From: Mycobacterium sp. E3251
GTDB lineage: Bacteria > Actinomycetota > Actinomycetes > Mycobacteriales > Mycobacteriaceae
Length of the DNA: 38,761 nt
Direction of reading: 5' to 3'
NCBI RefSeq assembly: GCF_001666835.1
Contig: NZ_LZJF01000036.1
Coordinates: 1 to 38,761 of the forward strand
Below the pieces are notes generated by a model. It was not told the origin of the DNA and made no database searches. It saw nothing but the letters and a program-made list of their open reading frames with translations. Both the position numbers and the translations under genes were made by a program. Within the stretch, counting starts at the first letter, position 1; every line of letters begins with the position of its first letter. Below, in pieces: positions 26,225 through 34,970 of the stretch.

Positions 26225-27630
26225 CCGACCCGCTCGACGTCACACCCGCACCCGGGCGGCCCCTGCTGCTGCTGGGCGCTTTCGACCTCGCCGACGTGGG
26301 CTACCGCGCGACGGAGTTCTTCGTCGCCGGGACCGCTACGTCCTACGCCCCCGTCTCGGCGCTGGAGTCCGACGGGCGGTGGAGCGTAACGACCTCCGCG
26401 ACGGCGGATTACACCACCCGCGTGGTGGTGCTGACGCCCGCGGATCCGGCGCGGTTCAACGGGACGGTACTGGTCGAATGGCTCAACGTGAGCGGCGGTC
26501 TCGACGCTCCCGCGGTGTGGATGATGGCGCACCGGGAGATCATTCGCGCGGGCTACGCGTACATCGCCGTCTCGGCCCAGCGCGTCGGGATCGATGGTGG
26601 CGCGAGTCTGCTCGGGGTCGACATGTCGCTGAAGAGCCAGGACCCGACGCGCTACGCGCCCCTGCACCATCCGGGTGACGCCTTCTCCTACGACATCTTT
26701 TCTCAAATCGGCAGCCTCATCAAAAGCCTCCGCGGCGCAACGCTTTTGGGTGACCTGCGGGCCCGGCACGTCATGGCGCTGGGCGAGTCGCAATCGGCGA
26801 TGTTCCTCACCACCTACGTCAACGCGGTCGACCCGCTGGCCGCGGTGTACGACGGCTTCTTCGTCCATTCCAGGTTCGGCCCCGCCGCGCCGCTCGACGG
26901 AAGCTCCATCTTCGATGGAACCGGCACACCCCTGGCCGTCGCGTTCCGCCCGGACCTGCGGGTGCCGTTGCTGACGATCATCACCGAGACCGATCTCTTC
27001 GGGGGCGCACGGGAGGGCTATTACTTCGCCAGGCAACCGGACAACCAATGGCTGCGCGTCTGGGAGATTCCCGGCGCCGCGCACGCCGACAACTACACCA
27101 TCCAGGTGGCGCCGATCGACAGCGGCTCGGCACCGCTCACGCACCTCGTCGCGGCCTATGCGCCAACCAACGTGCTTTTGGGCCAACGCTTTTCACATAA
27201 CATCAACTTCGCCCCGCAGCACCACTACGTCGTGCAGGCGGCGCTCGCCGCGCTGAACACATGGGTGGACACCGGTGCTCCAGCGCCCAGCGCGGCGCCC
27301 ATGCAGGTGCGCGATGCCTATGGGCCGCTACCCGTTCCGGATGCCAACGGCCTGGCGCTGGGCGGCGTCCGAACACCCTGGGTGGACGTGCCGGTCGCAC
27401 GAACTTCCGGGCTCGGCGGCGACGGGGGCGTCATGGCCGGGCTCTTCGGGTCCGGCGAACTCTTCGACGCCGACACGCTGCGCCGGCTCTACCCGGGGGG
27501 AATGGCGCAGTACCTGGAACGCTTCACCGCCGCCCTCGATGCGTCGATCAGCAGCGGGTTCATCCTCGCGGCGGACCGAGCCGAGATCCTCGAGCTGGCG
27601 GCCGCCACCTATCCCGGCGACCGCCCCTAG
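26221..27630 (+). CDS. Alpha/beta-hydrolase-domain protein coupled to sigG
   Basis: The 469-residue protein belongs to the large alpha/beta-hydrolase-domain family of PF20091 type. A nucleophile-elbow-like GESQSA (residues about 185-190, after HVMAL) and the conserved VLVEWLNVSGGLDAP near residue 82 support this; IPGAAHADNY near residue 284 could hold the catalytic His. No signal peptide. The substrate is unknown; relatives are esterase- or hydratase-like. The ATG overlaps the sigG TGA, giving translational coupling. I recall no such gene between sigG and the pirin in H37Rv, so it is an extra member of the sigG transcript. Its stop interleaves with that of the convergent dehydrogenase (CTAG at 27627-27630). 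Confidence 0.83.
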
Positions 27631-28760
27631 AACAGGCGGCTGTCCGGCGGCGGTCCCGCCACGGGGCGGACCAGGCCGGCCCCGGTGATCAGCGGCAGAT
27701 CCAGCGCCGAAAGCAGCCCGGGTGGGGCCGCGCAGACGGCGGGGATGGCGTTGACCATCCGCGAGGCGCCGGCGATGCGCGCACCCAGGTCGTGGTCGTG
27801 GTCCTCGGCCATCTCGAATTCGCACCGCATGCTTGGTGATCCCTCGATCTCCACCCGATACAGGCCGCGTCCGGACGCGGCCCCGTAGCCGAGGTCCTTC
27901 GGCGGGATCGTGATGTTCGGTTGCGGCCAGTCCGGCGCGACGTCGTCGCGCATCCGGGTCACGTGGTCGAGGATGAAAGTTGGCTTGCCCCCGACGTATC
28001 CGGTCAACGTCGAGCGCATGGCCGCGATGGTCCCGGCGGCGACGTGGCCGGTGGGCGTGTCGAAGGCCTCGGCGGCGGGAATGCGTTCGTTGCTTTCCTC
28101 GATGTTGTCGATCTTGACCCCCAGGCCGGCGGCGAGCTGGTGCAGAACGGGGCCCCAGCCGAAGGTGAACATCCCGGGCTGGGCCGCAAACGCCTGGTAC
28201 TCCGGCGGCTTGCCGAAGCCGAGAATTTCGTACACCGCCGCCTGGTCGGGATAGGTGGCGTAGTTGAACATCTCCGTCACCCGAACCGAGTCGATCGACC
28301 GGGAAACCCCGGTAAGCACCAGCGGCAGAACGTCATTGGCGAACCCGGAGTCGATCCCCGTGGTGAAGAACGACGCACCACCGTCGCGCGCGGCCTGCCG
28401 CAGCGGGTCGGTGAAAGCGGCGTCGACACCGTCGGGATAGACCAGCGGCACCACCGAACACGACACCACGTTCTTACCGGCCCGCAGGATCGAGACCATG
28501 TCCCCGACGGCCTCCAGCGGTCGCAGGTTGGCGCCGGCGGCGTAGACCACCGCGTCGGCCTCGCCGGCGAGCAGCGCCGCCGGGTCCTGGGTGGCGACCA
28601 CCCCGACCGGCCCGGTCCCGCACAGCTCCCCCGCGTCGCGGCCCGCCTTGGCGTCGCTGTGCACGACGAGATCGACGAGCTGCAACTCCGGGTGGTCGAT
28701 CACGCCGCGTAGCGCGATCACCCCCATGGAGCCCGGCCCCCACACTCCCACCTTGATCAT
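27627..28760 (-). CDS. DapB-like NAD(P)-dependent dehydrogenase/reductase
   Basis: The 377-residue protein starts with a Rossmann nucleotide-binding motif, VGVWGPGSMGVIALRGVI (G-x2-G-x2-G type, residues 4-21), followed by a dihydrodipicolinate-reductase-like or 2,4-diaminopentanoate-dehydrogenase-like core: VYAAGANLRPLEAV near 72, GKNVVSCSVVPLVYP near 94, GIDSGFANDVLPL near 134. It is longer than true DapB and lacks its tight lysine-pathway context, so a different substrate is likely. Several uncharacterised mycobacterial paralogues share this form. The ATG start has AGGAG about 10 nt upstream, inside a palindrome. It is divergent from an IclR regulator across a 60-bp spacer, the likely control point. 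Confidence 0.82.
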   Translation of the reverse strand: MIKVGVWGPGSMGVIALRGVIDHPELQLVDLVVHSDAKAGRDAGELCGTGPVGVVATQDPAALLAGEADAVVYAAGANLRPLEAVGDMVSILRAGKNVVSCSVVPLVYPDGVDAAFTDPLRQAARDGGASFFTTGIDSGFANDVLPLVLTGVSRSIDSVRVTEMFNYATYPDQAAVYEILGFGKPPEYQAFAAQPGMFTFGWGPVLHQLAAGLGVKIDNIEESNERIPAAEAFDTPTGHVAAGTIAAMRSTLTGYVGGKPTFILDHVTRMRDDVAPDWPQPNITIPPKDLGYGAASGRGLYRVEIEGSPSMRCEFEMAEDHDHDLGARIAGASRMVNAIPAVCAAPPGLLSALDLPLITGAGLVRPVAGPPPDSRLF

Positions 28761-28771
28761 GACGGACTTTC

Positions 28772-28794
28772 TCCTAATATTAGGACAGTTGTCC
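28772..28794. promoter_or_regulatory. Overlapping palindromes between dehydrogenase and IclR genes
   Basis: TCCTAATATTAGGA (28772-28785) is a perfect 14-bp palindrome with TAATAT at its core, a possible -10 on either strand. GGACA-gt-TGTCC (28783-28794) overlaps its right end. The site overlaps the dehydrogenase Shine-Dalgarno and is the likely operator for the adjacent IclR regulator. Confidence 0.65.
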
Positions 28795-28820
28795 TTGTAT
28801 TTTGGACGGATCGTAGGGAG

Positions 28821-29693
28821 GTGCGCATCGGTACGTCAACCGCCAAATCACCGCCCACCGCCCGTGTGATGGATGTGCTTGCCGCGCTTGCGGATTCCCC
28901 ACACGCGCTGGCGTCGGCTGAGCTGGCGAAGCGCTGCGCGATCAGCACCTCCACCTGCGCCCTGGTCCTGGCCGAGCTGGAGGGGCGGGCCTGGGTGGCA
29001 CGCCGCGAAGATCGCCGGTACGTGCTGGGCAGCGGCCTGTTCGGGCTGGTGCACGGTCTGCGCGAGCAGTTCCCGTTGCTGGACCGGGGCCGCGAGGCGC
29101 TGCGGTTCCTGCACGAGACGCTGGGCGCCGGCTGCTCGATGTCGAGAATCGGCGGCCGCCACCTGACCACCGTCGACGCGGTCGGCCATGGCACCGACGG
29201 CGGGCAGGCCGTCGGCCAGCGCTTCCCCATCGACCCGCCGTTCGGCCTCGTGGCGATGGCCTGGCGCGAGGAGGACTTCGTCCACGCCTGGCTGCAACGA
29301 GTGATGCCGCGACTGACCCGGGCGGAAATCGCGCAACATCAGCGGGTGCTCGCCGATATCCGCGCCCGTGGGTACGGGGCCTGGCGCTTCGACGACACCC
29401 ACCAGTCGCTGCACAACCGGCTGGTGGACGTGCTCGCTTCCCTGGAGCCGACGGCCCGGGTCACCCGCCAGCTCACCACCCTGATGACGATGGTGACGCT
29501 GCAATCCGTGACCGATACGCTCGAAAGTGATTTGGCCGCAGCTGAATTCGTTGTCCTGCCGATCTTCGGGCCGGACGGCCAGCCGGAGTACCAGATCGAG
29601 ATCCACCTCGGCCGGCCCGCCGCGCTGACCCTGCCCGAGCTCGACGCCGCCCTCCGGCATGCCCAGGGGCTACTCACCGCGACGGTGGCCTGA
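28821..29693 (+). CDS. IclR-family transcriptional regulator
   Basis: The 290-residue regulator has an N-terminal winged helix-turn-helix at about residues 12-72 (RVMDVLAALADSPHALASAE then LAKRCAISTSTCALVLAELE) and an IclR-type effector-binding domain from about residue 80 to the end. The GTG at 28821 is needed to keep the first DNA-binding helix, although the AGGGAG directly adjacent to it is closer than ideal for a Shine-Dalgarno. It is divergent from the DapB-like dehydrogenase, with paired palindromes in the 60-bp spacer, so it probably controls that gene and itself. I do not recall it in the corresponding H37Rv interval. The effector is unknown. Confidence 0.8.
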   Translation: MRIGTSTAKSPPTARVMDVLAALADSPHALASAELAKRCAISTSTCALVLAELEGRAWVARREDRRYVLGSGLFGLVHGLREQFPLLDRGREALRFLHETLGAGCSMSRIGGRHLTTVDAVGHGTDGGQAVGQRFPIDPPFGLVAMAWREEDFVHAWLQRVMPRLTRAEIAQHQRVLADIRARGYGAWRFDDTHQSLHNRLVDVLASLEPTARVTRQLTTLMTMVTLQSVTDTLESDLAAAEFVVLPIFGPDGQPEYQIEIHLGRPAALTLPELDAALRHAQGLLTATVA

Positions 29694-29706
29694 CCGCGCC
29701 GCCGAT

Positions 29707-29712
29707 TAGGCT
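29707..29712 (+). promoter_or_regulatory. Likely -10 element, leaderless pirin mRNA
   Basis: TAGGCT lies 6 nt before the ATG at 29719; no Shine-Dalgarno is present. Same layout as at 1491-1496. Confidence 0.5.
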
Positions 29713-29718
29713 GACGGC

Positions 29719-30444
29719 ATGGCGGCCCACGCGGAGGTTCGTCGCGCCGACGCGCGGGCGGTCACCACCACGCCCTGGCTGACCTCCCGGCACTCGTTCT
29801 CGTTCGGCGACCACTACGACCCGGACAACACCCACCACGGACTACTCCTGGTGAACAATGACGACATCGTCGCGCCCGGAACCGGATTCGACACGCATCC
29901 GCACCGGGACATCGAGATCGTGACCTGGGTCTTGCGGGGTCAACTGGCACATCAGGACTCGATCGGCAATAGCGGCGTCATCTACCCGGGCCTCGCCCAG
30001 CGCATGTCGGCGGGCAGCGGGATCCTGCATTCGGAGAAGAACGACTCCTCCACGCAGCCAGTGCATTTCGTGCAGATGTGGGTGGTCCCCGACGAGGCCG
30101 GCATCGCCCCGGGCTATCAACAGCGCGAGATCGACGCGAACGTTCTGGAGGGCACACTCGTGACGGTCGCCTCGGGCATGCGCGGGCAAGACGGGGCGAT
30201 CACCCTGCACAACCGCAATGCCGCGCTGCACGCTGCGCGGTTGCGGACCGGTGACGCGGTGAGCCTCCCCCAAGCGCCCTATTTGCACCTATACCTGGCC
30301 CGGGGCGCGGCCACCTGCGAAGGTGTGGGCGACCTGCGGGAGGGTGACGCCGTTCGGTTCACCGACGGTGCCGGCCGGCGGGTGACGGCGAAGGAGCCGT
30401 CGGAACTACTGGTCTGGGAGATGCACGCGAAGCTCGGCGACTGA
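29719..30444 (+). CDS. Pirin family protein (Rv0181c homologue)
   Basis: The 241-residue bicupin protein has the pirin metal site: H60 and H62 in FDTHPHRDIEI, and H104 and E106 in GILHSEKN, all four ligands present. Bacterial pirins bind iron and some show quercetinase-like activity, but the role of this one is unknown. The N-terminal HSFSFGDHYDP and the MWVVP segment near 133 are family features. The length is close to the recalled 244. The ATG start is supported by the leaderless -10 layout. It is followed by a YhgE-like gene 34 nt downstream with its own promoter-like palindrome. Confidence 0.93.
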   Translation: MAAHAEVRRADARAVTTTPWLTSRHSFSFGDHYDPDNTHHGLLLVNNDDIVAPGTGFDTHPHRDIEIVTWVLRGQLAHQDSIGNSGVIYPGLAQRMSAGSGILHSEKNDSSTQPVHFVQMWVVPDEAGIAPGYQQREIDANVLEGTLVTVASGMRGQDGAITLHNRNAALHAARLRTGDAVSLPQAPYLHLYLARGAATCEGVGDLREGDAVRFTDGAGRRVTAKEPSELLVWEMHAKLGD

Positions 30445-30459
30445 GCCCATAGAGTGGGC
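30445..30459 (+). promoter_or_regulatory. Short palindrome over a possible -10 box
   Basis: GCCCA-TAGAG-TGGGC is a perfect 5-5-5 inverted repeat. TAGAGT (30450-30455) fits TANNNT and would give a leader of about 17 nt containing the AGGAG at 30469-30473. Confidence 0.35.
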
Positions 30460-30478
30460 GTGACAGACAGGAGCCGGC

Positions 30479-31864
30479 ATGTCTCAATCGCGACCGCAGC
30501 ACGCGGCGCCGAATCCCAACCGGAACATCAAAGCGGTGCGGACCGTGCGGTTCTGGGCAGCGCCGCTCGTCATCACGCTGGCGCTGATGGCGGCGTTGTG
30601 CGCGCTGTACCTGGGCGGCATCTTGAACCCGATGACCAACCTGCGGCACTTCCCCGTCGCGGTGGTGAACGAGGATGCCGGGCCGGGGGGCGCGGAGTTG
30701 ACCAGCCGCTTGGTGAACGGTCTGGACAAGAACAAGTTTGACGTCCGCGTGCTCACCCGTGACGCGGCCAGGCATCAGCTGGACACCGGCCAGGTGTACG
30801 GTTCGGTGCTGATACCTCCGAGCTTCTCGTCGAAGCTGCGCGACCTGGGGACGAGTGCGTTACTGCCCGGGCCTGCGGAACGGCCCGTGATCACGATTTC
30901 GACCAACCCGCGGGCCGGAACGATGGGTTCCAGCATCGCCGGCCAGACCCTGAACATGGCGATGGGCCAGGCCAATGGCGAGGTGGGCGAACGGCTGATC
31001 GCGCAAGTCAAGGCGCAGACGGGCGGCGCTCCGCTCGCCGGTGCCGCGGAGGAGGGCCTGTCCTCCCCGATCGAAATCGAGTCGACCGCGTACAACCCGC
31101 TGCCCAACGGCACCGGCAACGGGCTGTCGGCCTTCTACTACGCGCTCTTGCTCCTGCTTGCGGGGTTCACCGGCAGCATCGTGGTCAGCACGCTGGTGGA
31201 CGCGTTGCTCGGTTACGTGCCCGCCGAATTCGGCCCCGTGTATCGCTTCGCCGAGCAGGTCAGGATCTCGCGCTTCCAGACGCTGCTGCTCAAGTGGGCG
31301 ATCATGGTGTTGCTGGGGCTGCTCACCTCGGCCGTCTACCTGGCCATCGCCCACGGGCTCGGCATGCCCATCGATCTTGGCTGGCAACTGTGGGCGTTCG
31401 GGGTGTTTGCGATCGCCGCGGTGGGCATCACCTCCAGCTCGCTGCTCTCGGTGCTGGGCACGGGCGGCCTGTTGGTCAGCATGCTGATCTTCGTGATCCT
31501 CGGGTTGCCGTCAGCCGGGGCCACCGTACCGCTGGAGGCGACGCCGCCCTTCTTCCGCTGGCTGGCCGAATTCGAGCCCATGCACCAGGTTTTCCTGGGC
31601 GCCCGGTCGCTGCTGTACTTCAAGGCGCGCGCGGACACCGGAATATCGCAGGCGCTGATCATGACGTCGATCGGTCTCGTGATCGGCCTGCTGCTGGGCG
31701 GCATCGTCACGCACCTCTACGACCGCAAGGGATTCCACCGGATTCAGGGGGCGGTCGAGATGGCGATCGCCATGGAACACCAAGCGCAACACCAGGCCGG
31801 CCAAAGCGGCAAGCACGAGCGGGCGGTCGCCCCCGAGCCCGAAAGCTCAAGCGAGCAAACGTAA
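30479..31864 (+). CDS. YhgE/Pip-like ABC-2-type membrane protein (Rv0180c homologue)
   Basis: The 461-residue membrane protein has one N-terminal helix (about residues 24-46), a large extracytoplasmic domain (about 47-215, beginning NLRHFPVAVVNEDAG, typical of YhgE/Pip and DUF3533 proteins), then about six helices to residue 425 and a polar C-terminus. ABC-2-type proteins of this family are seen in envelope transport or phage-infection roles; no ATPase gene is adjacent. The start ATG has AGGAG 5 nt upstream. M. tuberculosis Rv0180c is about 452 residues and has been called a surface-exposed membrane protein; this is from memory. The function here is unknown. Confidence 0.85.
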   Translation: MSQSRPQHAAPNPNRNIKAVRTVRFWAAPLVITLALMAALCALYLGGILNPMTNLRHFPVAVVNEDAGPGGAELTSRLVNGLDKNKFDVRVLTRDAARHQLDTGQVYGSVLIPPSFSSKLRDLGTSALLPGPAERPVITISTNPRAGTMGSSIAGQTLNMAMGQANGEVGERLIAQVKAQTGGAPLAGAAEEGLSSPIEIESTAYNPLPNGTGNGLSAFYYALLLLLAGFTGSIVVSTLVDALLGYVPAEFGPVYRFAEQVRISRFQTLLLKWAIMVLLGLLTSAVYLAIAHGLGMPIDLGWQLWAFGVFAIAAVGITSSSLLSVLGTGGLLVSMLIFVILGLPSAGATVPLEATPPFFRWLAEFEPMHQVFLGARSLLYFKARADTGISQALIMTSIGLVIGLLLGGIVTHLYDRKGFHRIQGAVEMAIAMEHQAQHQAGQSGKHERAVAPEPESSSEQT

Positions 31865-31903
31865 TTCGAACGCCGCCAGAGCGTCATCCGCCCGTTATTT
31901 AGA

Positions 31904-31931
31904 TTGACAGTGTGACGGATGTGACTAATGA
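31904..31931 (+). promoter_or_regulatory. SigA-type promoter of lprO
   Basis: A consensus -35 TTGACA (31904-31909) is followed after 16 nt by TAATGA (31926-31931). This would start transcription near 31938, about 33 nt before the GTG. It is the best -35 box in the window. Confidence 0.55.
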
Positions 31932-31970
31932 TGTTGATGTTGCATCCACACCAGGGCGGAAAGGGCGATC

Positions 31971-33053
31971 GTGCTGACCCGACGCGCCAGCTTGCGCCGG
32001 ATGGTGTCCGGCTGCACCGCCGTAGTCGCGTGCGTCGCCCTGGCGTGCACCACTGGACAGCCGGCCGCGCACGCCGCCGACGGCCGCGATCTGCTCGCCA
32101 ACGCCATCAACACCACCAAGGGTTCCTACCTGGTCTACAACTTCGGCCCGGGTCACCCCGCGCCGATGCTCAACGCCGGCGGTAGCTGGTATGAGATGAG
32201 CAATGGCGGCCACCTGATGATCATCAAGAATGCGGCGGGACGGCTTTCGCCCCACCTGCTCGTGGACACCCATCAGGGCGATCAGGCCCGCTGTGAGCAC
32301 AATCCCGGGGCCCGCACAGCTGAGGGGCTCTGGCAGGCATCGGAACTCTATGCGCCACTGCAAGCGTGGCAGCGGATGGGCCAACCGACGATCGCGATCA
32401 ACGCGAACTTCTTCGACGTGCGCGGGCAGAAGGCCGGGTCTTGGCGCCAGACCGGCTGCAGCTCACCGCTGGGCGCCTTCGTGGACAACACCCACGGCCA
32501 GGGCCGAGCCAACCAGGCCGTCACCGGCACCGTCGCCTACCCCGGCAAGCAGGGGCTCTCCGGAGGCGGGGAAAGCTGGAGCGCCCTGACGACCATGATC
32601 CTGCCGTCCGGCGGCGCGCCGTACGTGGTGTGGCCCAAGACCAAGAGCGACTACGACTCCGCGACTCCCGTGGTCGAGGATCTGCTGAACAAGAACGAGC
32701 GGTTCGTGGCGGTATCCGGCATCGGGCTGTTAGCGCCCGGGCAGACCGGACAGCTTCACGACGGCGGACCCAGCGCCGCGCGAACGGCTTTGGCGTACTC
32801 GCGGCAAAAGGACGAGATGTACGTCTTCGAGGGCGGCAGCTACACACCGGACAACATGCAGGACCTGTTCCGCGGCCTGGGCAGCGACAACGCCATCCTG
32901 CTCGACGGGGGCGGGTCGTCGGCCATCGTGTTGCGCCGCGACACCGGCGGCATGTGGGCCGGCGCGGGTTCGCCGCGGGGCTCGTGCGACACCCGGCAGG
33001 TGCTCTGCGATTCGCACGAGCGTGCGCTGCCCAGCTGGCTGGCCTTCAACTAG
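31971..33053 (+). CDS. lprO: LprO-like exported phosphodiester-glycosidase-domain protein (Rv0179c homologue)
   Basis: The 360-residue exported protein has a signal at residues 1-35: TRRASLRR near the start resembles a twin-arginine motif, followed by a hydrophobic segment. The annotated lipoprotein status of Rv0179c (LprO) is only partly supported here: the Cys at 26 sits in V-A-L-A-C, not an ideal lipobox, and a signal-peptidase-I site AHA-A is also present. The body matches the NAGPA phosphodiester glycosidase domain: TIAINANFFDVRG near residue 139, FVAVSGIGLL near 244 and ILLDGGGSSAIVL near 309, the last holding the conserved DGGGSS. Substrates in mycobacteria are unknown. The GTG start has GGAAAGG upstream. 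Its 3' end overlaps the convergent DUF1275 gene by 8 nt. Confidence 0.87.
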   Translation: MLTRRASLRRMVSGCTAVVACVALACTTGQPAAHAADGRDLLANAINTTKGSYLVYNFGPGHPAPMLNAGGSWYEMSNGGHLMIIKNAAGRLSPHLLVDTHQGDQARCEHNPGARTAEGLWQASELYAPLQAWQRMGQPTIAINANFFDVRGQKAGSWRQTGCSSPLGAFVDNTHGQGRANQAVTGTVAYPGKQGLSGGGESWSALTTMILPSGGAPYVVWPKTKSDYDSATPVVEDLLNKNERFVAVSGIGLLAPGQTGQLHDGGPSAARTALAYSRQKDEMYVFEGGSYTPDNMQDLFRGLGSDNAILLDGGGSSAIVLRRDTGGMWAGAGSPRGSCDTRQVLCDSHERALPSWLAFN

Positions 33054-33720
33054 CCCGGCCGAAGCGGAAGATCAGCAGGCTGGCGGCCACCACCGCGGCC
33101 GTGACGGCGAACACCGGCGCGACGACGAATCGTGACATGGTCGCACCCAGGAATGCGCCGGCACACATCGTCAACACGACGCCGAGACGCAACGTTTGCC
33201 GGTCGCCCGTGCCGCCGGCCAGGCGGCTGTCCAGACCGAGGCTGACGATCGTCGACGTCAGCACCGTGGTGGACAGCTCCTGGATGCCGAACTGGCGGGC
33301 GCTGGAATGCTGCAGACCGAACGTGACCGCGAGGACGCCGATCATGATCAGCTTGGTGTTGTCGTGATACCGCAGGATCCCGGTGCCGGCCAGCGTCGCC
33401 AACGCCACCAAAAGGATGATCTCCGTTGCCAATACGGTGGTGATCCACCGCAACGTCCGGTCGGCGAAGTGTCGGGATATCCCGCCGCTGACGATCGTGG
33501 TGCACACGAAGGTGGGCAACGCCACCACGACCGCCGTCAGATCGATGGACGTCCTGGGCGCCAGCCAAAACCCCAGGAAGATAACGTTTCCCGTCATGTT
33601 GGCGACGAACACGTGGCCGAGCACCAGGATGCTGATCGAGTCAGCCAGGCCGGTGGCGAAGGTCAACAGCAGCAACGCCGCGACGGTCGACCGCTCCGAC
33701 ACCGGCGAGGAAACAGCCAT
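33046..33720 (-). CDS. DUF1275 (YoaK-like) membrane protein
   Basis: The 224-residue protein has about six hydrophobic helices. The family signatures are LTFATGLADSISILVLGHVF then VANMTGNVIFLG (residues 19-50) and QHSSARQFGIQELSTTVLT near 137-155. The family function is unknown. It lies 18 nt downstream of the mam1D stop on the same strand, so it is probably the last gene of the mce1 transcript. I do not recall a gene here in H37Rv, where Rv0178 is followed by convergent Rv0179c. The ATG has only a weak, distant Shine-Dalgarno (AGCGAGG). Confidence 0.85.
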   Translation of the reverse strand: MAVSSPVSERSTVAALLLLTFATGLADSISILVLGHVFVANMTGNVIFLGFWLAPRTSIDLTAVVVALPTFVCTTIVSGGISRHFADRTLRWITTVLATEIILLVALATLAGTGILRYHDNTKLIMIGVLAVTFGLQHSSARQFGIQELSTTVLTSTIVSLGLDSRLAGGTGDRQTLRLGVVLTMCAGAFLGATMSRFVVAPVFAVTAAVVAASLLIFRFGRAS

Positions 33721-33738
33721 GGGTCGTAGCAGACCTCG

Positions 33739-34449
33739 CTAGAGGTGCGGCGTCAAATCCAGCGACGTGATCGTCGTCATCCTGGTCACCAGCCAGCGGC
33801 TCTTCGCGCGCTTGAGGAACAGCCGGTAGGACAGGTACTTCAGTGACGGCACGTTCTTGGTGAGCGGGCTGGTGGACGTGGTGTTGGTGTACACGATGAC
33901 AACGGCATTGGCGTCATCGATGGTCTCGACCGCCGCGCCGGTGACGTCGGTGTGGTTGGTGATCTTGGCCTGTTTGTTGGGAGCCACGATGGCGTCGACG
34001 AACTTACGGTACTGCGCCTCGAAATCCCCACTGAGGTAGCGGGACGCGCGGTCGGCGAGGGTGTCCATGTTCTCGGGCGTGTACGTCCACAGGGTGGTGA
34101 TCGCGTCTGCCGCGGTCCGCGCCACTTTGAGTTTCGTCGCCGCGGCGGCACGGTCGGTCAGATACGGCTGCACCGCCGCGCCGGCGAACGCCGCCGAGCC
34201 GACGAACAGCAAAGCGGCCACGATGACGGTGATGGCCATCCGCTTGCCGGCCAGCCATTTGCGTCGTTTGCGCCCGGCGGGTTGCGACTCGGCCGGCTTG
34301 GCGTCACCATCATCGGTCGTGGATTCCGCTGCGGCAGAGGCGTCTTCGTCGGCATCCGCTGACCCGGCGCGCTCCTCGGCCGAAGCTTCCTCGGTCGCCG
34401 CCTCGTCGGCGGCGGCTAGATCACCTGCTGCAGGTTGCTGATCTTCCAC
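33739..34449 (-). CDS. mam1D: Mce1-associated membrane protein Mam1D (Rv0178 homologue)
   Basis: The 236-residue protein has an acidic, Ala/Glu-rich cytoplasmic N-terminus (residues 1-57), a basic stop RKRRKW, one transmembrane helix at about 70-95, and an extracytoplasmic Mam-type domain. Mam proteins accompany the mce1 operon and are thought to stabilise or assist the lipid importer. The start GTG at 34447-34449 is chosen because EDQQPAAGD is similar to the recalled homologue; it overlaps the upstream gene by 34 nt. An ATG at 34482 is an alternative. It shares its domain with OmamA and OmamB. Confidence 0.8.
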   Translation of the reverse strand: MEDQQPAAGDLAAADEAATEEASAEERAGSADADEDASAAAESTTDDGDAKPAESQPAGRKRRKWLAGKRMAITVIVAALLFVGSAAFAGAAVQPYLTDRAAAATKLKVARTAADAITTLWTYTPENMDTLADRASRYLSGDFEAQYRKFVDAIVAPNKQAKITNHTDVTGAAVETIDDANAVVIVYTNTTSTSPLTKNVPSLKYLSYRLFLKRAKSRWLVTRMTTITSLDLTPHL

Positions 34450-34970
34450 TGCTTTCCTTCCTGCGTAGCGGTCGCCGTCCACCGGTTGGCATTCTCCCAG
34501 ACTTGTTTACCGTCCGGCGACTTCGAGCTGACCGAGGTGGCCACGATGACGGTGACGCTGCCGTCGTCGTTCCATCGCTCCACCCCCGCGTCCAGGACGG
34601 TGCCGGTGGCCGGTTCGGCCCGGGCCACCTGCAGCAAGATCTCATTCGCCTTGTCGCGGTACTCCTTGGCGAAGTCGCCGGTCGCCTGGGCGAGTACCCG
34701 CGTCACGTAGTCGTTGGCATGGAATGGATCGATGGAGGTGAATTGCGTCATGAAGCCGGTCACGTAGCTGAGCACTTCGCGATTCTTCGACGCGGCGCGC
34801 TCGCGGCTTTCATGGTTGATGAGCATCAGGGTGCACACCGTGATCGCGGCCGTCATGACGAGCGCGGCGAGGGCGGTGGCCAACGGCAGGCCCCACGGCC
34901 GCCCCGGCGGCAGCGGGCGCGCGACCAGCAGCGGCTCCTCGCCCGGCTGAAACTTGCGGCGGGGACTCAT
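34416..34970 (-). CDS. mam1C: Mce1-associated membrane protein Mam1C (Rv0177 homologue)
   Basis: The 184-residue protein has a short basic N-terminus, one transmembrane helix at about residues 29-52 and a Mam-type extracytoplasmic domain (LSYVTGFMTQFTSIDPFHAN then DYVTRVLAQATGDFAKEYRD). The ATG at 34968-34970 gives exactly the recalled length of Rv0177 and overlaps the upstream stop (ATGA); an in-frame start 57 nt earlier would intrude into the mam1B coding sequence and is rejected. Confidence 0.87.
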   Translation of the reverse strand: MSPRRKFQPGEEPLLVARPLPPGRPWGLPLATALAALVMTAAITVCTLMLINHESRERAASKNREVLSYVTGFMTQFTSIDPFHANDYVTRVLAQATGDFAKEYRDKANEILLQVARAEPATGTVLDAGVERWNDDGSVTVIVATSVSSKSPDGKQVWENANRWTATATQEGKQWKISNLQQVI

